Assembly (NCBI GenBank): GCA_964631175.1
Contig: CAZVWH010000068.1
Location: 1 to 15,904 of the forward strand
Source: CAZVWH01 sp964631175
GTDB taxonomy: Bacteria; Planctomycetota; Phycisphaerae; Sedimentisphaerales; Anaerobacaceae
DNA: 15,904 bases
Reading direction: 5' to 3'
A program made the position numbers and the translations under genes. The notes under the pieces are model-generated. The model had not been told where the DNA came from. It made no database searches and was given only the letters and a program-made list of their open reading frames with translations. Below, piece after piece: positions 1 through 7,131 of this stretch (its first letter is position 1; the number at the start of each line of letters is the position of its first letter).

Positions 1-472
1 GCGGATATCCTTCGCCTTTGGTATTTCTGCCCTTTTGTGTGGTAGCAGTGACCTGCCCAACGGTTGTAGTCGGTGCCATTTGACCGCCCGTCATTCCGAA
101 GACCGCGTTATTGATAAAGATAACTGTTATTTGTTCTGCTCGATGGGCAGCGTGAATAATCTCCGCTGTACCGATTGCTGCAAGGTCACCGTCGCCCTGG
201 TACGAGAATATTATTTTATCCGGATTGGTCCTTTTCATACCCGTCGCCACTGCCGGTGCTCTACCGTGTGCCACCTCAACCATATCCACATCAAGATAGT
301 TATACGCCAACACCGCGCAGCCGACAGGCGCTATGCCGATAGTTCGGCCGTGTATGCCCAGCTCATCGATTGTCTCAGCTATCAATCGATGGGCGATTCC
401 ATGTCCGCAGCCGGGGCAATAATGCGTTGGACAATCCTTAAATGTAGGTGTTCGTGTAAATATAGCTTTCAT
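1..472 (-). CDS. korB: 2-oxoacid:ferredoxin oxidoreductase, TPP-binding (beta) subunit, partial
   Basis: This is the N-terminal 157 residues of the thiamine-diphosphate subunit of a 2-oxoacid:ferredoxin oxidoreductase; the rest lies beyond the left edge. The enzyme oxidatively decarboxylates a 2-oxoacid to an acyl-CoA and reduces ferredoxin in the cytoplasm of anaerobes. Visible motifs are HYCPGCGHG (residues 17-25), the TPP/Mg motif starting GDGD at 93-96 and closing with NN at 121-122, and MTGGQMAPTT at 127-136. The ATG at 472 lies one base after the vorB stop codon, so the two genes are co-transcribed. No Shine-Dalgarno sequence is seen because a heptamer repeat occupies that place. The partner resembles VorB, so branched-chain 2-oxoacids are the likely substrate, but 2-oxoglutarate cannot be excluded. 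The symbol follows the general KorB family; VOR subunit names differ between databases. Confidence 0.9.
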   Translation of the reverse strand, partial: MKAIFTRTPTFKDCPTHYCPGCGHGIAHRLIAETIDELGIHGRTIGIAPVGCAVLAYNYLDVDMVEVAHGRAPAVATGMKRTNPDKIIFSYQGDGDLAAIGTAEIIHAAHRAEQITVIFINNAVFGMTGGQMAPTTTVGQVTATTQKGRNTKGEGYP

Positions 473-473
473 A

Positions 474-1568
474 CTATTTGTATTGCGTATCTCGTATTGC
501 GTATTGCGTTTTAGGTCTGATTTGAAGTTCCTTAATTTTGTCGAGGATTTCTTCGACTGTTGGTATGCCGCCGCCGGCTCGGCCGTAAAACAACACCGGT
601 GCTTTTCCAGCTACAGCTAATTTTACATCCTCAACCATCTGGCCGAGGCTCATTTCCACAGTCAGGAATATGCGAAACTGCTCAGCGGCTCTGCTGATTT
701 GCTCGGCGGGAAACGGCCACAGGGTGATAGGGCGTATCCAGCCTGCCTTGATTCCTTCTTCTCTTGCCTTATCCACTGCCCCACGAACAATTCTCGCTGC
801 GATGCCATAAGCAACCACTACAATCTCGGCATCGTCAATCTTGAATTGCTCACAAAGCACTTCGTCTTTCTGGATTTGCTTATACTTGGCCTGCAGCTTA
901 TAATTAAATTTTTCCAGCACACCCTCACCGAGCCATAAAGAGCGGACGATGTTTTGCTCTCGGCCTTCGGCTCCGGTTAAAGCCCAGTCTTTAGACGGCA
1001 GGTCTCGGCCTAGTTTCTCGTGGAAAACTATCGGCTCCATCATCTGGCCCAGGATGCCGTCGGCTAAGACGACGACAGGCATCCGATATTGATCGGCTAA
1101 GTCAAACGCCAACGGCATACAATCAACCAGCTCCTGTACGCTTGACGGCCCTAAGACGATTGTTCGGTAGTCGCCGTGTCCCCCACCGCGGGTAGCCTGG
1201 AAGTAATCACCCTGAGATGGTGCGATATTGCCCAGGCCCGGCCCGCCTCGCATAACGTTGACCACAACAGCCGGCAGCTCTGCTCCAGCTAAATAGCTAA
1301 TACCTTCCTGCATCAGGCTGATACCGGGACTCGATGAGCTGGTCATAGCTCTTTTGCCCGTGGCTGAAGCTCCAAATACCATATTGATCGCCGCCAGTTC
1401 GCTCTCGCTTTGCACGAAGACTCGGCCTTCTTCGGGCATTCTTCGGGACATATAGGCGGTGACTTCGTTTTGCGGTGTAATTGGATAGCCGAAGTAAGCA
1501 TCGCAGCCGGCAATGATAGCCGATTCCGCAAGGGCTTCATTGCCACACATTAGAATCCTTTGAGTCAC
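474..1568 (-). CDS. vorB: 2-oxoacid:ferredoxin oxidoreductase alpha subunit, VorB-like
   Basis: This 364-residue protein is the pyrimidine-binding/alpha subunit of a 2-oxoisovalerate-type ferredoxin oxidoreductase. The N-terminal block GNEALAESAIIAGC, the segment YPITPQNEV, TSSSSPGISLMQEG and the stretch GGPGLGNIAPSQGDYFQATRG-like are characteristic of VorB proteins. The start is GTG at 1568; it overlaps the ferredoxin stop in a GTGA arrangement and has AAAGGAAA six bases upstream. An internal ATG at 1550 is a weaker alternative. The last 11 residues (TQYAIRDTQYK) are encoded by a 7-bp tandem repeat and look like an add-on rather than family sequence; the true family C-terminus probably ends near residue 353. 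Together with the flanking ferredoxin and TPP subunits it forms one operon. A gamma subunit is not seen and may lie left of the window. Confidence 0.92.
   Translation of the reverse strand: MTQRILMCGNEALAESAIIAGCDAYFGYPITPQNEVTAYMSRRMPEEGRVFVQSESELAAINMVFGASATGKRAMTSSSSPGISLMQEGISYLAGAELPAVVVNVMRGGPGLGNIAPSQGDYFQATRGGGHGDYRTIVLGPSSVQELVDCMPLAFDLADQYRMPVVVLADGILGQMMEPIVFHEKLGRDLPSKDWALTGAEGREQNIVRSLWLGEGVLEKFNYKLQAKYKQIQKDEVLCEQFKIDDAEIVVVAYGIAARIVRGAVDKAREEGIKAGWIRPITLWPFPAEQISRAAEQFRIFLTVEMSLGQMVEDVKLAVAGKAPVLFYGRAGGGIPTVEEILDKIKELQIRPKTQYAIRDTQYK
480..507. repeat. Heptanucleotide tandem repeat array (unit GTATTGC / rc GCAATAC)
   Basis: Four consecutive 7-bp units are visible on the plus strand: gtattgc, gtatctc, gtattgc, gtattgc. 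One unit is diverged at three positions. The array lies exactly at the vorB/korB junction and encodes most of the last residues of VorB. A second array with the same unit in the opposite orientation is at 7095-7127. Short heptamer arrays of this kind are known as STRR sequences in heterocystous cyanobacteria; whether these are related is unknown. Confidence 0.85.
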
Positions 1569-1828
1569 GCTTTTCCTTTAACTAAAGACGGCTTGCTCTT
1601 CTTTGGTTTGCCGTTTGCATCGTCCTCGCGATAGACCTCAATTGCCGCCTCCGGACAGATGATAGCACACATCGCACAGCCGGTACAATCGCTGCCAACC
1701 ACTTCGGCCGGGAAGTAGCCGGCTTTGTTTGAGCGGTTGGAAATAATGATACCATTTTTCGGACATACGGCTACGCACAGTTCACAACCTTTGCATCGTT
1801 CGATATCAATAATTATTTTGCCAGCCAT
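1565..1828 (-). CDS. 4Fe-4S dicluster ferredoxin subunit of 2-oxoacid oxidoreductase
   Basis: This 87-residue protein holds two CxxCxxCxxxC motifs, with cysteines at 12/15/18/22 and 48/51/54/58, so it should bind two [4Fe-4S] clusters. It is first in the operon and is the delta-type electron-transfer subunit that passes electrons from the TPP site to soluble ferredoxin. The stop overlaps the GTG of vorB by four bases, which implies translational coupling. The last 20 residues are lysine-rich (KPKKSKPSLVKGKA) and carry no cluster ligands. No Shine-Dalgarno sequence precedes the ATG at 1828, but a TATAAT sits eight bases upstream, which raises the possibility of a leaderless message. Confidence 0.9.
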   Translation of the reverse strand: MAGKIIIDIERCKGCELCVAVCPKNGIIISNRSNKAGYFPAEVVGSDCTGCAMCAIICPEAAIEVYREDDANGKPKKSKPSLVKGKA

Positions 1829-1836
1829 TTTCGTAT

Positions 1837-1842
1837 ATTATA
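1837..1842 (-). promoter_or_regulatory. Candidate -10 element for the 2-oxoacid oxidoreductase operon
   Basis: On the minus strand a perfect TATAAT occupies 1842-1837, only eight bases before the ATG at 1828. Transcription would begin at or next to the start codon. No good -35 is seen at 17 bases; TTGTGA lies 20 bases upstream. The lack of a ribosome binding site is consistent with a leaderless transcript, but AT-rich DNA gives chance TATAAT matches. Confidence 0.3.
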
Positions 1843-1863
1843 TTTAGTATCGTGTTTATTATT

Positions 1864-1880
1864 CACAATGTGTATTACAC
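1864..1880. promoter_or_regulatory. Overlapping small palindromes, possible operator
   Basis: Two odd-centred palindromes overlap upstream of the ferredoxin-subunit gene: CACAATGTG (1864-1872) and GTGTATTACAC (1870-1880), both perfect around their central base. They lie 36-52 bases upstream of the start codon, close to where a -35 or an operator would be. Nothing identifies a regulator, and short palindromes occur by chance. Confidence 0.2.
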
Positions 1881-2019
1881 GCGACGAAACTAATCTATCG
1901 CATTTTAACAAGGCCAAAAACGATTGTAAAGTTAATAAGGGAATTATAAATGTCCCGAAGGTGAACCGGGATGAAACCGCGGTATCGTAAATCTCTAGTA
2001 AAATCCGATATTTCCTATT

Positions 2020-2376
2020 TTAATCAAAGTACTCATCTTTGGAGTCAAAAGCTGGAATGCAAACGTTGGCTATTCGCGTCCTTCCTACGGCACGATGTCG
2101 GCAGAGCGGTTTAATAAAGATTGCGGTCATGGGCTTTACAGTAACCAATTTGCCGTCAAGCTCAATAGAGCCATTTCCATCAAGAACAAAGTATATCTCT
2201 GTCAGTTTTTTGTGATAATGCTCCCGTGCATTATCTGTAATTTCAACTATATGCAACGTTGCTACGGGATTATCAGGACTTATGAAGGCCCGCTGGGTAT
2301 AGCCGCAAGGACAGCTTTGGACATCTATTTCATCGAAATGCGCTATCATGTAATTTGGCGTATTCTTCTCCCCCAA
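2020..2376 (-). CDS. Small single-domain cupin protein
   Basis: This protein of up to 118 residues is a single cupin beta-barrel. Cupin motif 1 is clear (H53, H55, E60, then G67 in HYHKKLTEIYFVLDG), and motif 2 supplies P83 and H94 (VKPMTAIFIKPLCRH), giving the usual three-His/one-Glu metal site. An N-terminal CPCG (residues 22-25) is typical of a group of uncharacterised small cupins. The longest reading starts at TTG 2376, which lies inside a GGGGGAG run; the ATG at 2349 (residue 10) is an alternative, with that purine run 18 bases upstream. The substrate is unknown: sugar isomerase, dioxygenase or sensor roles are all possible for this fold. It is 191 bases upstream of the oxidoreductase operon on the same strand and is probably a separate transcript. 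Confidence 0.8.
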   Translation of the reverse strand: MGEKNTPNYMIAHFDEIDVQSCPCGYTQRAFISPDNPVATLHIVEITDNAREHYHKKLTEIYFVLDGNGSIELDGKLVTVKPMTAIFIKPLCRHRAVGRTRIANVCIPAFDSKDEYFD

Positions 2377-2385
2377 AAAAGTCTA

Positions 2386-2414
2386 TTGAATTCTCAGTTG
2401 TCTTTATGTATATT
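2386..2414 (+). promoter_or_regulatory. Sigma-70-type promoter upstream of pfp
   Basis: TTGAAT (2386-2391) and TATATT (2409-2414) are separated by exactly 17 bases. They match the vegetative consensus at four of six and five of six positions. A transcript starting near 2421 would have a leader of about 50 bases before the pfp ATG at 2473, which has GGGAG eight bases upstream of it. The site lies in the divergent gap between the cupin gene and pfp. Confidence 0.5.
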
Positions 2415-2472
2415 TTGCCGATAAACAGCAATTTAATCAATATGTAAAAGAGCTTATACGGGAGCAGTTACG

Positions 2473-3738
2473 ATGAGTTCAAAACCTAACGCTATTGTAG
2501 CCCAGTCCGGCGGACCAACCTCTGTTATTAATTCAAGTGCCTGCGGCGTAATCCAGCAGGCAATGAAATCAGGCAAAATTGGTCGCGTAATAGGGGCAAT
2601 CAACGGCATATTAGGCGTCCTAAAGGAAGAACTATTTGACCTCTCGGCTGAATTACCCGAAACCATTGAAGCATTAAAGCAAACACCTGCCGCAGCCATT
2701 GGCTCGTGCAGATATAAGTTAAAATCGCTCGAAGAGTCCAAGGCGGATTTTGAACGGGTGCTGGACGTCTTTAAGGCGCATGAGATTCGCTACTTTTTCT
2801 ATGCCGGCGGAAATGATTCGATGGATACGGCGGATAAGGTCAATAAACTGGCAGCGGATGCAAAATATGAGCTTACGTGTATGGGCATTCCGAAAACGGT
2901 AGATAACGACCTTGCATTCACCGACCATTGTCCGGGCTATCCGAGCGTAGCTAAGTATGTCGCCACCTGCGCTATGGAAGCCGGCCGAGATACCGATGCG
3001 CTCTATACAACAGATACCTGCACAATTTTAGAAGTGATGGGACGAAATGCCGGCTGGATAGCAGCAGCAACGGGTCTTGCACACCGAAGCAGCGAGGATG
3101 CGCCGCATCTTGTTTACATGCCCGAAGCAGCCTTTTCGTTCGATAAATTTATCAGCGATGTTCAAGAAGTGCTTAAAGAATTAGATAGGGTCTTTATTGT
3201 TGCAGGTGAAGGTTTAAAAGATGATAAAGGTCAGTACGTCACTGCTGACTCAGGTACTTTCAGCAAAGACAGTTTCGGCCATGTCCAACTCGGCGGCGTC
3301 GCAGATATGCTCAAAGCAGTAATTGAAAAGGAAGTGAAAATTAAGGCCCGCTGCAATAAGCTCGGCACTAATCAGCGAAGTGCTATGCACTTTGCTTCAC
3401 TAACCGATGTCAATGAGGCCTATATGTGCGGACAGATGGCGGTAAAACACGCGATGGAAGGTGTCAATGGCAAGATGGTGACACTGGTTAGAGAAGATAG
3501 GCCAAAATACAAATGCACAGCAGGACTTGCAGAGCTTCGTGATGTAGCCAATGGCGAAAAGAAAGTGCCCAAAGAATTCATAAATGACAAAGGAAATCAC
3601 ATCACTGATGCAATGCGCGATTATATAAGGCCTTTAGTGCAGGGCGAAGCACCTATAAAAATCGGCGAAGACGGACTGCCTGTATTTATGCGATTCGAGC
3701 GAAAACCATTGGAGAAAAAACTGCCAAAATATATATAA
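2473..3738 (+). CDS. pfp: 6-phosphofructokinase, probably pyrophosphate-dependent
   Basis: This 421-residue protein interconverts fructose 6-phosphate and fructose 1,6-bisphosphate, probably with PPi, which makes the step reversible. Motifs in order are GGPTSVIN (13-20), GGNDS (112-116), PKTVDND (140-146) with catalytic Asp, MGRNAGW (189-195), GEG (245-247) and LGTNQR (297-302). Two diagnostic positions favour PPi over ATP: Asp115 where ATP enzymes have Gly (E. coli Gly104), and Lys141 where they have Gly (E. coli Gly124). Asn114 takes the place of the usual Mg-binding Asp of the GGDGS/GGDDS motif. The ATG at 2473 has a good ribosome binding site. It is the first of a long run of plus-strand genes and the SDR gene follows after 48 bases. 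Biochemical PPi use is inferred from the residues only. Confidence 0.92.
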   Translation: MSSKPNAIVAQSGGPTSVINSSACGVIQQAMKSGKIGRVIGAINGILGVLKEELFDLSAELPETIEALKQTPAAAIGSCRYKLKSLEESKADFERVLDVFKAHEIRYFFYAGGNDSMDTADKVNKLAADAKYELTCMGIPKTVDNDLAFTDHCPGYPSVAKYVATCAMEAGRDTDALYTTDTCTILEVMGRNAGWIAAATGLAHRSSEDAPHLVYMPEAAFSFDKFISDVQEVLKELDRVFIVAGEGLKDDKGQYVTADSGTFSKDSFGHVQLGGVADMLKAVIEKEVKIKARCNKLGTNQRSAMHFASLTDVNEAYMCGQMAVKHAMEGVNGKMVTLVREDRPKYKCTAGLAELRDVANGEKKVPKEFINDKGNHITDAMRDYIRPLVQGEAPIKIGEDGLPVFMRFERKPLEKKLPKYI

Positions 3739-3786
3739 TACATCAAAAAATTGTTTAGGGGTTTTGTCCCCCAAAGGAACGGAAAA

Positions 3787-4605
3787 ATGAATACATTATT
3801 TGATGTTAAAGGTAAAATTATCGCTATTACCGGTGCCGGCGGAGTTCTGTGCGGCACAATGGCCAGAGCACTCGGTGCCGCCGGCGCGAAAATCGCTGTG
3901 CTTGATTTGATCGAGACGGCCGCAAAAAAGGTTGCCGATGAAATTAAATCTAATAACGGCCAAGCAATTGCAGTAAAGTGCAATGTGCTCGATAAAGAGA
4001 CTCTGCAGGCCGCTAAAGAAAAAATCATCGATAAACTTGGCCCGGTTGACGTGTTGATAAACGGAGCAGGCGGCAATAAAAAAGAGACCACTACGTCGCC
4101 AGACCTTTCTTTTTTCGATCTTCCAAGTGAAGCTGTTCGATTTGTTTTCGACCTAAATTTTATTGGCACGCTACTGCCGACACAAGTCTTCGCTAAAGAA
4201 ATGGCTGAAAGAGAAACCGGCATAATACTAAATATTTCCAGCATGAATGCTTTCCGCCCTTTGACTAAAATCCCCGCGTATTCAGCAGCTAAAGCAGCCG
4301 TGAGCAATTTCACGCAATGGCTGGCGGTGCACATCTGCCAGAACTATTCCAAGGACATCCGCGTCAATGCGATTGCGCCGGGATTTTTCCTGACTGAACA
4401 AAACCGCTTCCTCTTGACCGACGAGAAAACCGGCAAGCTGACCGACCGAGGCAAAACGATCATCGACCATACGCCGATGGGAAGATTCGGCCAGCCGGAA
4501 GAGCTGGTCGGAACTGTTATGTGGCTGCTAAGCGATGCGGCTAAGTTTGTCACCGGAGTTGTCGTCCCCATAGACGGCGGCTTCTCAGCTTTCAGCGGGG
4601 TTTAA
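3787..4605 (+). CDS. uxuB: SDR oxidoreductase, probable fructuronate reductase (D-mannonate oxidoreductase)
   Basis: This 272-residue protein is a classical short-chain dehydrogenase. The nucleotide motif reads TGAGGVLCG (15-23), Asp40 at the end of the second strand favours NAD(H), NGAGG is at 92-96, and the catalytic residues are Ser152, Tyr165 and Lys169. The GGVLC variant of the Gly motif and overall sequence resemble the SDR-type UxuB (YjmF) of Bacillus, which reduces D-fructuronate to D-mannonate and is unrelated to E. coli UxuB. The uxaC gene in the same run of genes supports that role. ATG 3787 is chosen because AAAGGA lies eight bases upstream; an in-frame TTG at 3751 lacks a site and would add twelve non-family residues. 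Another sugar-acid dehydrogenase activity is possible. Confidence 0.75.
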   Translation: MNTLFDVKGKIIAITGAGGVLCGTMARALGAAGAKIAVLDLIETAAKKVADEIKSNNGQAIAVKCNVLDKETLQAAKEKIIDKLGPVDVLINGAGGNKKETTTSPDLSFFDLPSEAVRFVFDLNFIGTLLPTQVFAKEMAERETGIILNISSMNAFRPLTKIPAYSAAKAAVSNFTQWLAVHICQNYSKDIRVNAIAPGFFLTEQNRFLLTDEKTGKLTDRGKTIIDHTPMGRFGQPEELVGTVMWLLSDAAKFVTGVVVPIDGGFSAFSGV

Positions 4606-4643
4606 ATCCCGCAACAGGCGGAAAGCGAATTTAGGATTAAGAG

Positions 4644-6173
4644 ATGACCGAAAAAAATCCTTTCTCAAGAAGAGATTTTCTTAAGTCAGCCGGAGCGGCT
4701 TCGGTTGCTATTGGTTTTGCAACCAGACGTGCCACCTCCCAGGCGAAATTAAGAAAAATCGTTGGCAAGAAACCAGGAAATGTAATATTCATTTTGAGCG
4801 ACGACCATCGGTATGATTTTATGGGTTTTCTGAAAAAACCTAAATTCCTGAAGACACCAAATATGGATCGTATGGCTCGAGAAGGAGCACATATCGCCAA
4901 CGCTTTTGTAACCACATCATTATGCTCGCCCAGCCGCGCCTCGATACTGACAGGCCAATACTCGCACAGGCACGGCGTCGTGGACAACCAGACTCCAATT
5001 CGAAAGGACGTCACATTCTTCCCACAATATCTAAAGGAAATCGGCTACGAAACGGCATTTATAGGCAAATGGCACATGGGCCACCAAAAGGACAGCCCTC
5101 GGCCGGGCTTCGATAAGTGGGTCAGTTTCCGAGGCCAAGGCGAATATTACAATTGCCAGCTAAACGTCGACGGCAAACAAGTCAAAGCCAAGAAACACAT
5201 CAGCGACGAACTAACCGACTATGCTCTCAATTGGCTTAAAAAGGAACGAGACCGGAGCAAGCCATTCTTCTTATATCTTTCGCACAAAGCGGTTCACGCC
5301 ATGTTCGAGCCGGCCAAGCGACATCGGGGCAAATATGAAAACGTCACGCTCGAATACCCAAAGAGTATGGCTGATACGACAGAGAGCTACACGGGCAAGC
5401 CTCGGTGGGTCAAGGAACAACGCAATAGCTGGCACGGCGTGGACTATATGTACCACGGCCAGATGGATTTCGACACATTCTACAAGCGCTATTGCGAGAC
5501 TTTGCTGAGTGTCGATGAGAGCATAGGTAATGTATTACACTGCCTTGAAGAAATGGGAGTTGCAGATTCAACCCTGGTATTTTATATGGGTGACAACGGC
5601 TTTAGCTTTGGCGAGCATGGCCTGATCGACAAGCGTCACGGCTACGAAGAATCCATACGAGTGCCACTATTGGCCCGGTGCCCGGAAATCATAAAGCCCG
5701 GAATAAAAGTCGAACAATTAGTACAGAATATAGACATTGCTCCAACGATACTACAAGCAGCGGCTTTGCAGACGCCGGATGACATGGACGGCAGGTCCTT
5801 CTTACCTCTGCTTGCAGGCCGGAAAGTTCCCTGGCGGGACGCCATATTCTATGAATACTACTGGGAGAGAAACTACCCTCAGACACCAACGGTTCATGCT
5901 GTACGTACTGACAGATATAAATACTTGCACTATCACGGCATCTGGGACACGGATGAACTATATGATCTGGACAATGATCCGGAGGAAATGTTTAATCTTA
6001 TTGACGATCCGAGCCACAAACAACTGATAGAAGAATTGAACAAAAGATTATTTAACTGGCTTCAGGAAACGGACGGCATGAAAATTCCACTAAGGCCAGA
6101 TATAGGATTTAGAGGTAACAAACGAGGCCCCAGGAAAGTTAGTATCTACAAATTTTACGGAGAACAAAGATGA
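4644..6173 (+). CDS. Tat-exported family S1 sulfatase (formylglycine type)
   Basis: This 509-residue arylsulfatase-superfamily protein hydrolyses sulfate esters, most likely on glycans. A twin-arginine signal (SRRDFLKSAG, 8-17) followed by a short hydrophobic stretch indicates Tat export to the periplasm or outside. The formylglycine motif is CSPSR (94-98), so Cys94 would be oxidised by an anaerobic sulfatase-maturating enzyme, which is not in this window. Metal and active-site residues visible are D53/D54, R98, K142/H144 (GKWHMGH), H218, D317/N318 and K330. The architecture and the C-terminal DELYDLDNDPEEMFNL segment resemble N-acetylglucosamine-6-sulfatase-like S1 subfamilies, but the substrate cannot be read from sequence. 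The stop overlaps the next ATG (ATGA), coupling it to the HAD gene. The start has AGGA about seven bases upstream. Confidence 0.93.
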   Translation: MTEKNPFSRRDFLKSAGAASVAIGFATRRATSQAKLRKIVGKKPGNVIFILSDDHRYDFMGFLKKPKFLKTPNMDRMAREGAHIANAFVTTSLCSPSRASILTGQYSHRHGVVDNQTPIRKDVTFFPQYLKEIGYETAFIGKWHMGHQKDSPRPGFDKWVSFRGQGEYYNCQLNVDGKQVKAKKHISDELTDYALNWLKKERDRSKPFFLYLSHKAVHAMFEPAKRHRGKYENVTLEYPKSMADTTESYTGKPRWVKEQRNSWHGVDYMYHGQMDFDTFYKRYCETLLSVDESIGNVLHCLEEMGVADSTLVFYMGDNGFSFGEHGLIDKRHGYEESIRVPLLARCPEIIKPGIKVEQLVQNIDIAPTILQAAALQTPDDMDGRSFLPLLAGRKVPWRDAIFYEYYWERNYPQTPTVHAVRTDRYKYLHYHGIWDTDELYDLDNDPEEMFNLIDDPSHKQLIEELNKRLFNWLQETDGMKIPLRPDIGFRGNKRGPRKVSIYKFYGEQR

Positions 6174-7081
6174 CGGAAATTGATCCGGCAAGACCGCTAA
6201 AGAAATTCAGACCGGAAAAGAAATTTTTCGTTGGCGTTGATTCGGACGGCTGTGCATTTGACACGATGGGCATCAAACAACGCGAGTGTTTTTGCCCGTG
6301 GATGATTGCCTATTTTGGACTTCAGCCGGTCGCTCAGGCAGCCCGTGAATGCAAGGAGTTTGCAGATTTGTTTTCTAAAACGCGTGGTGCCAACCGACAT
6401 AAAACAGCCAAGCGAATCATAGCAGAGCTGCTGCCTAATCATCCGATGACAAAGGCGAGAAATTTCCGGGTTCCGCAATACCCGCACTATTTTGCGTGGG
6501 TTGACGACCCAGAGAGCCTATTAAGTAACGACGGCCTAAAGCAGGCTATCGCCAAAGCCACGGATCCGGAGGTCAAACGTGAGCTGGAGCTTGCTCTGGC
6601 CTGGAGTGAGCGGGTCAATTGGGCTATCGGAGAGACGGTCAAAGGCATGCCGCCGTTTCCGTATGTGCGGGAGTGCCTTGAAAAAATCCAGCCTTTAGCT
6701 GATGTTATTGTCGTTTCAGCTACGCCTAATGAAGCACTCAAACGTGAGTGGGAAGAACACGGTATCGCCAAGTACGTAAAGGTTATAGCAGGACAGGAAA
6801 TGGGCAAGAAAGCTCAACACCTCGAATACGCCGCGAAGGGGAGGTATGAAAAGGACCATGTTCTGATGATTGGCGACGCACCGGGGGATATGAAGGCCGC
6901 CAGGGCTAATGATGCTTTGTTTTATCCGGTTAATCCTGGTAACGAGGTAGAATCATGGAAAAGATTCCACGATGAAGCGTTTGATAAATTTCTTAATAGC
7001 AACTACGCCGGCGACTACGAAGAAAAAGTAATCAAAGAATTTGATGCTTATCTGCCTGAAACACCTCCATGGGAAAAATAA
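6170..7081 (+). CDS. HAD-superfamily hydrolase, probable phosphatase
   Basis: This 303-residue protein carries all four HAD motifs: I is VDSDG with nucleophile Asp24 and acid/base Asp26; II is VVSATP with Ser183; III is Lys213 or Lys214; IV is GDAPGD with Asp236 and Asp240. A helical cap of about 130 residues is inserted between motifs I and II, as in type C1 caps. No signal peptide is seen, so it should be cytoplasmic. It likely dephosphorylates a small molecule; beta-phosphoglucomutase-like activity is less likely given its unusual cap. Its ATG overlaps the sulfatase stop by four bases, and the LarA-family gene follows after 50 bases, placing it in a sugar-acid context. The exact substrate is unknown. 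Confidence 0.85.
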   Translation: MTEIDPARPLKKFRPEKKFFVGVDSDGCAFDTMGIKQRECFCPWMIAYFGLQPVAQAARECKEFADLFSKTRGANRHKTAKRIIAELLPNHPMTKARNFRVPQYPHYFAWVDDPESLLSNDGLKQAIAKATDPEVKRELELALAWSERVNWAIGETVKGMPPFPYVRECLEKIQPLADVIVVSATPNEALKREWEEHGIAKYVKVIAGQEMGKKAQHLEYAAKGRYEKDHVLMIGDAPGDMKAARANDALFYPVNPGNEVESWKRFHDEAFDKFLNSNYAGDYEEKVIKEFDAYLPETPPWEK

Positions 7082-7094
7082 AAATTCATTTTTA

Positions 7095-7127
7095 ACGCAA
7101 TACGACATACGCAATACGCACGACGAG
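7095..7127. repeat. Heptanucleotide tandem repeat array (unit ACGCAAT)
   Basis: Units acgcaat, acgacat, acgcaat, acgcacg and a partial acgag follow each other in the 50-base gap between the HAD gene and the LarA-family gene. The unit equals that at 480-507 in inverse orientation. The array ends four bases before the downstream ATG and thus occupies the place of its ribosome binding site. Confidence 0.8.
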
Positions 7128-7131
7128 TTAA

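Noticed and set aside
35..514. Plus-strand open frame of 159 codons at the left edge
   Set aside because: It is antisense to the clear TPP subunit, whose minus-strand translation contains the conserved Cys and GDG motifs; the plus-strand product is Cys/His-rich low-quality sequence.
1950..1975. TCCCG...CGGGA inverted repeat between the ferredoxin-subunit and cupin genes
   Set aside because: A five-base stem with a loop of about nine bases and no T tract on either strand gives no clear regulatory role.
3758..3772. GGGG-TTTTGT-CCCC hairpin between pfp and the SDR gene
   Set aside because: A four-base stem without a U tract, close to the SDR ribosome binding site, is too weak to call a terminator.
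3621..4334. Minus-strand open frame of 237 codons across pfp and the SDR gene
   Set aside because: It spans the end of one well-supported gene and most of another on the opposite strand, lacks a ribosome binding site and shows no family motif.
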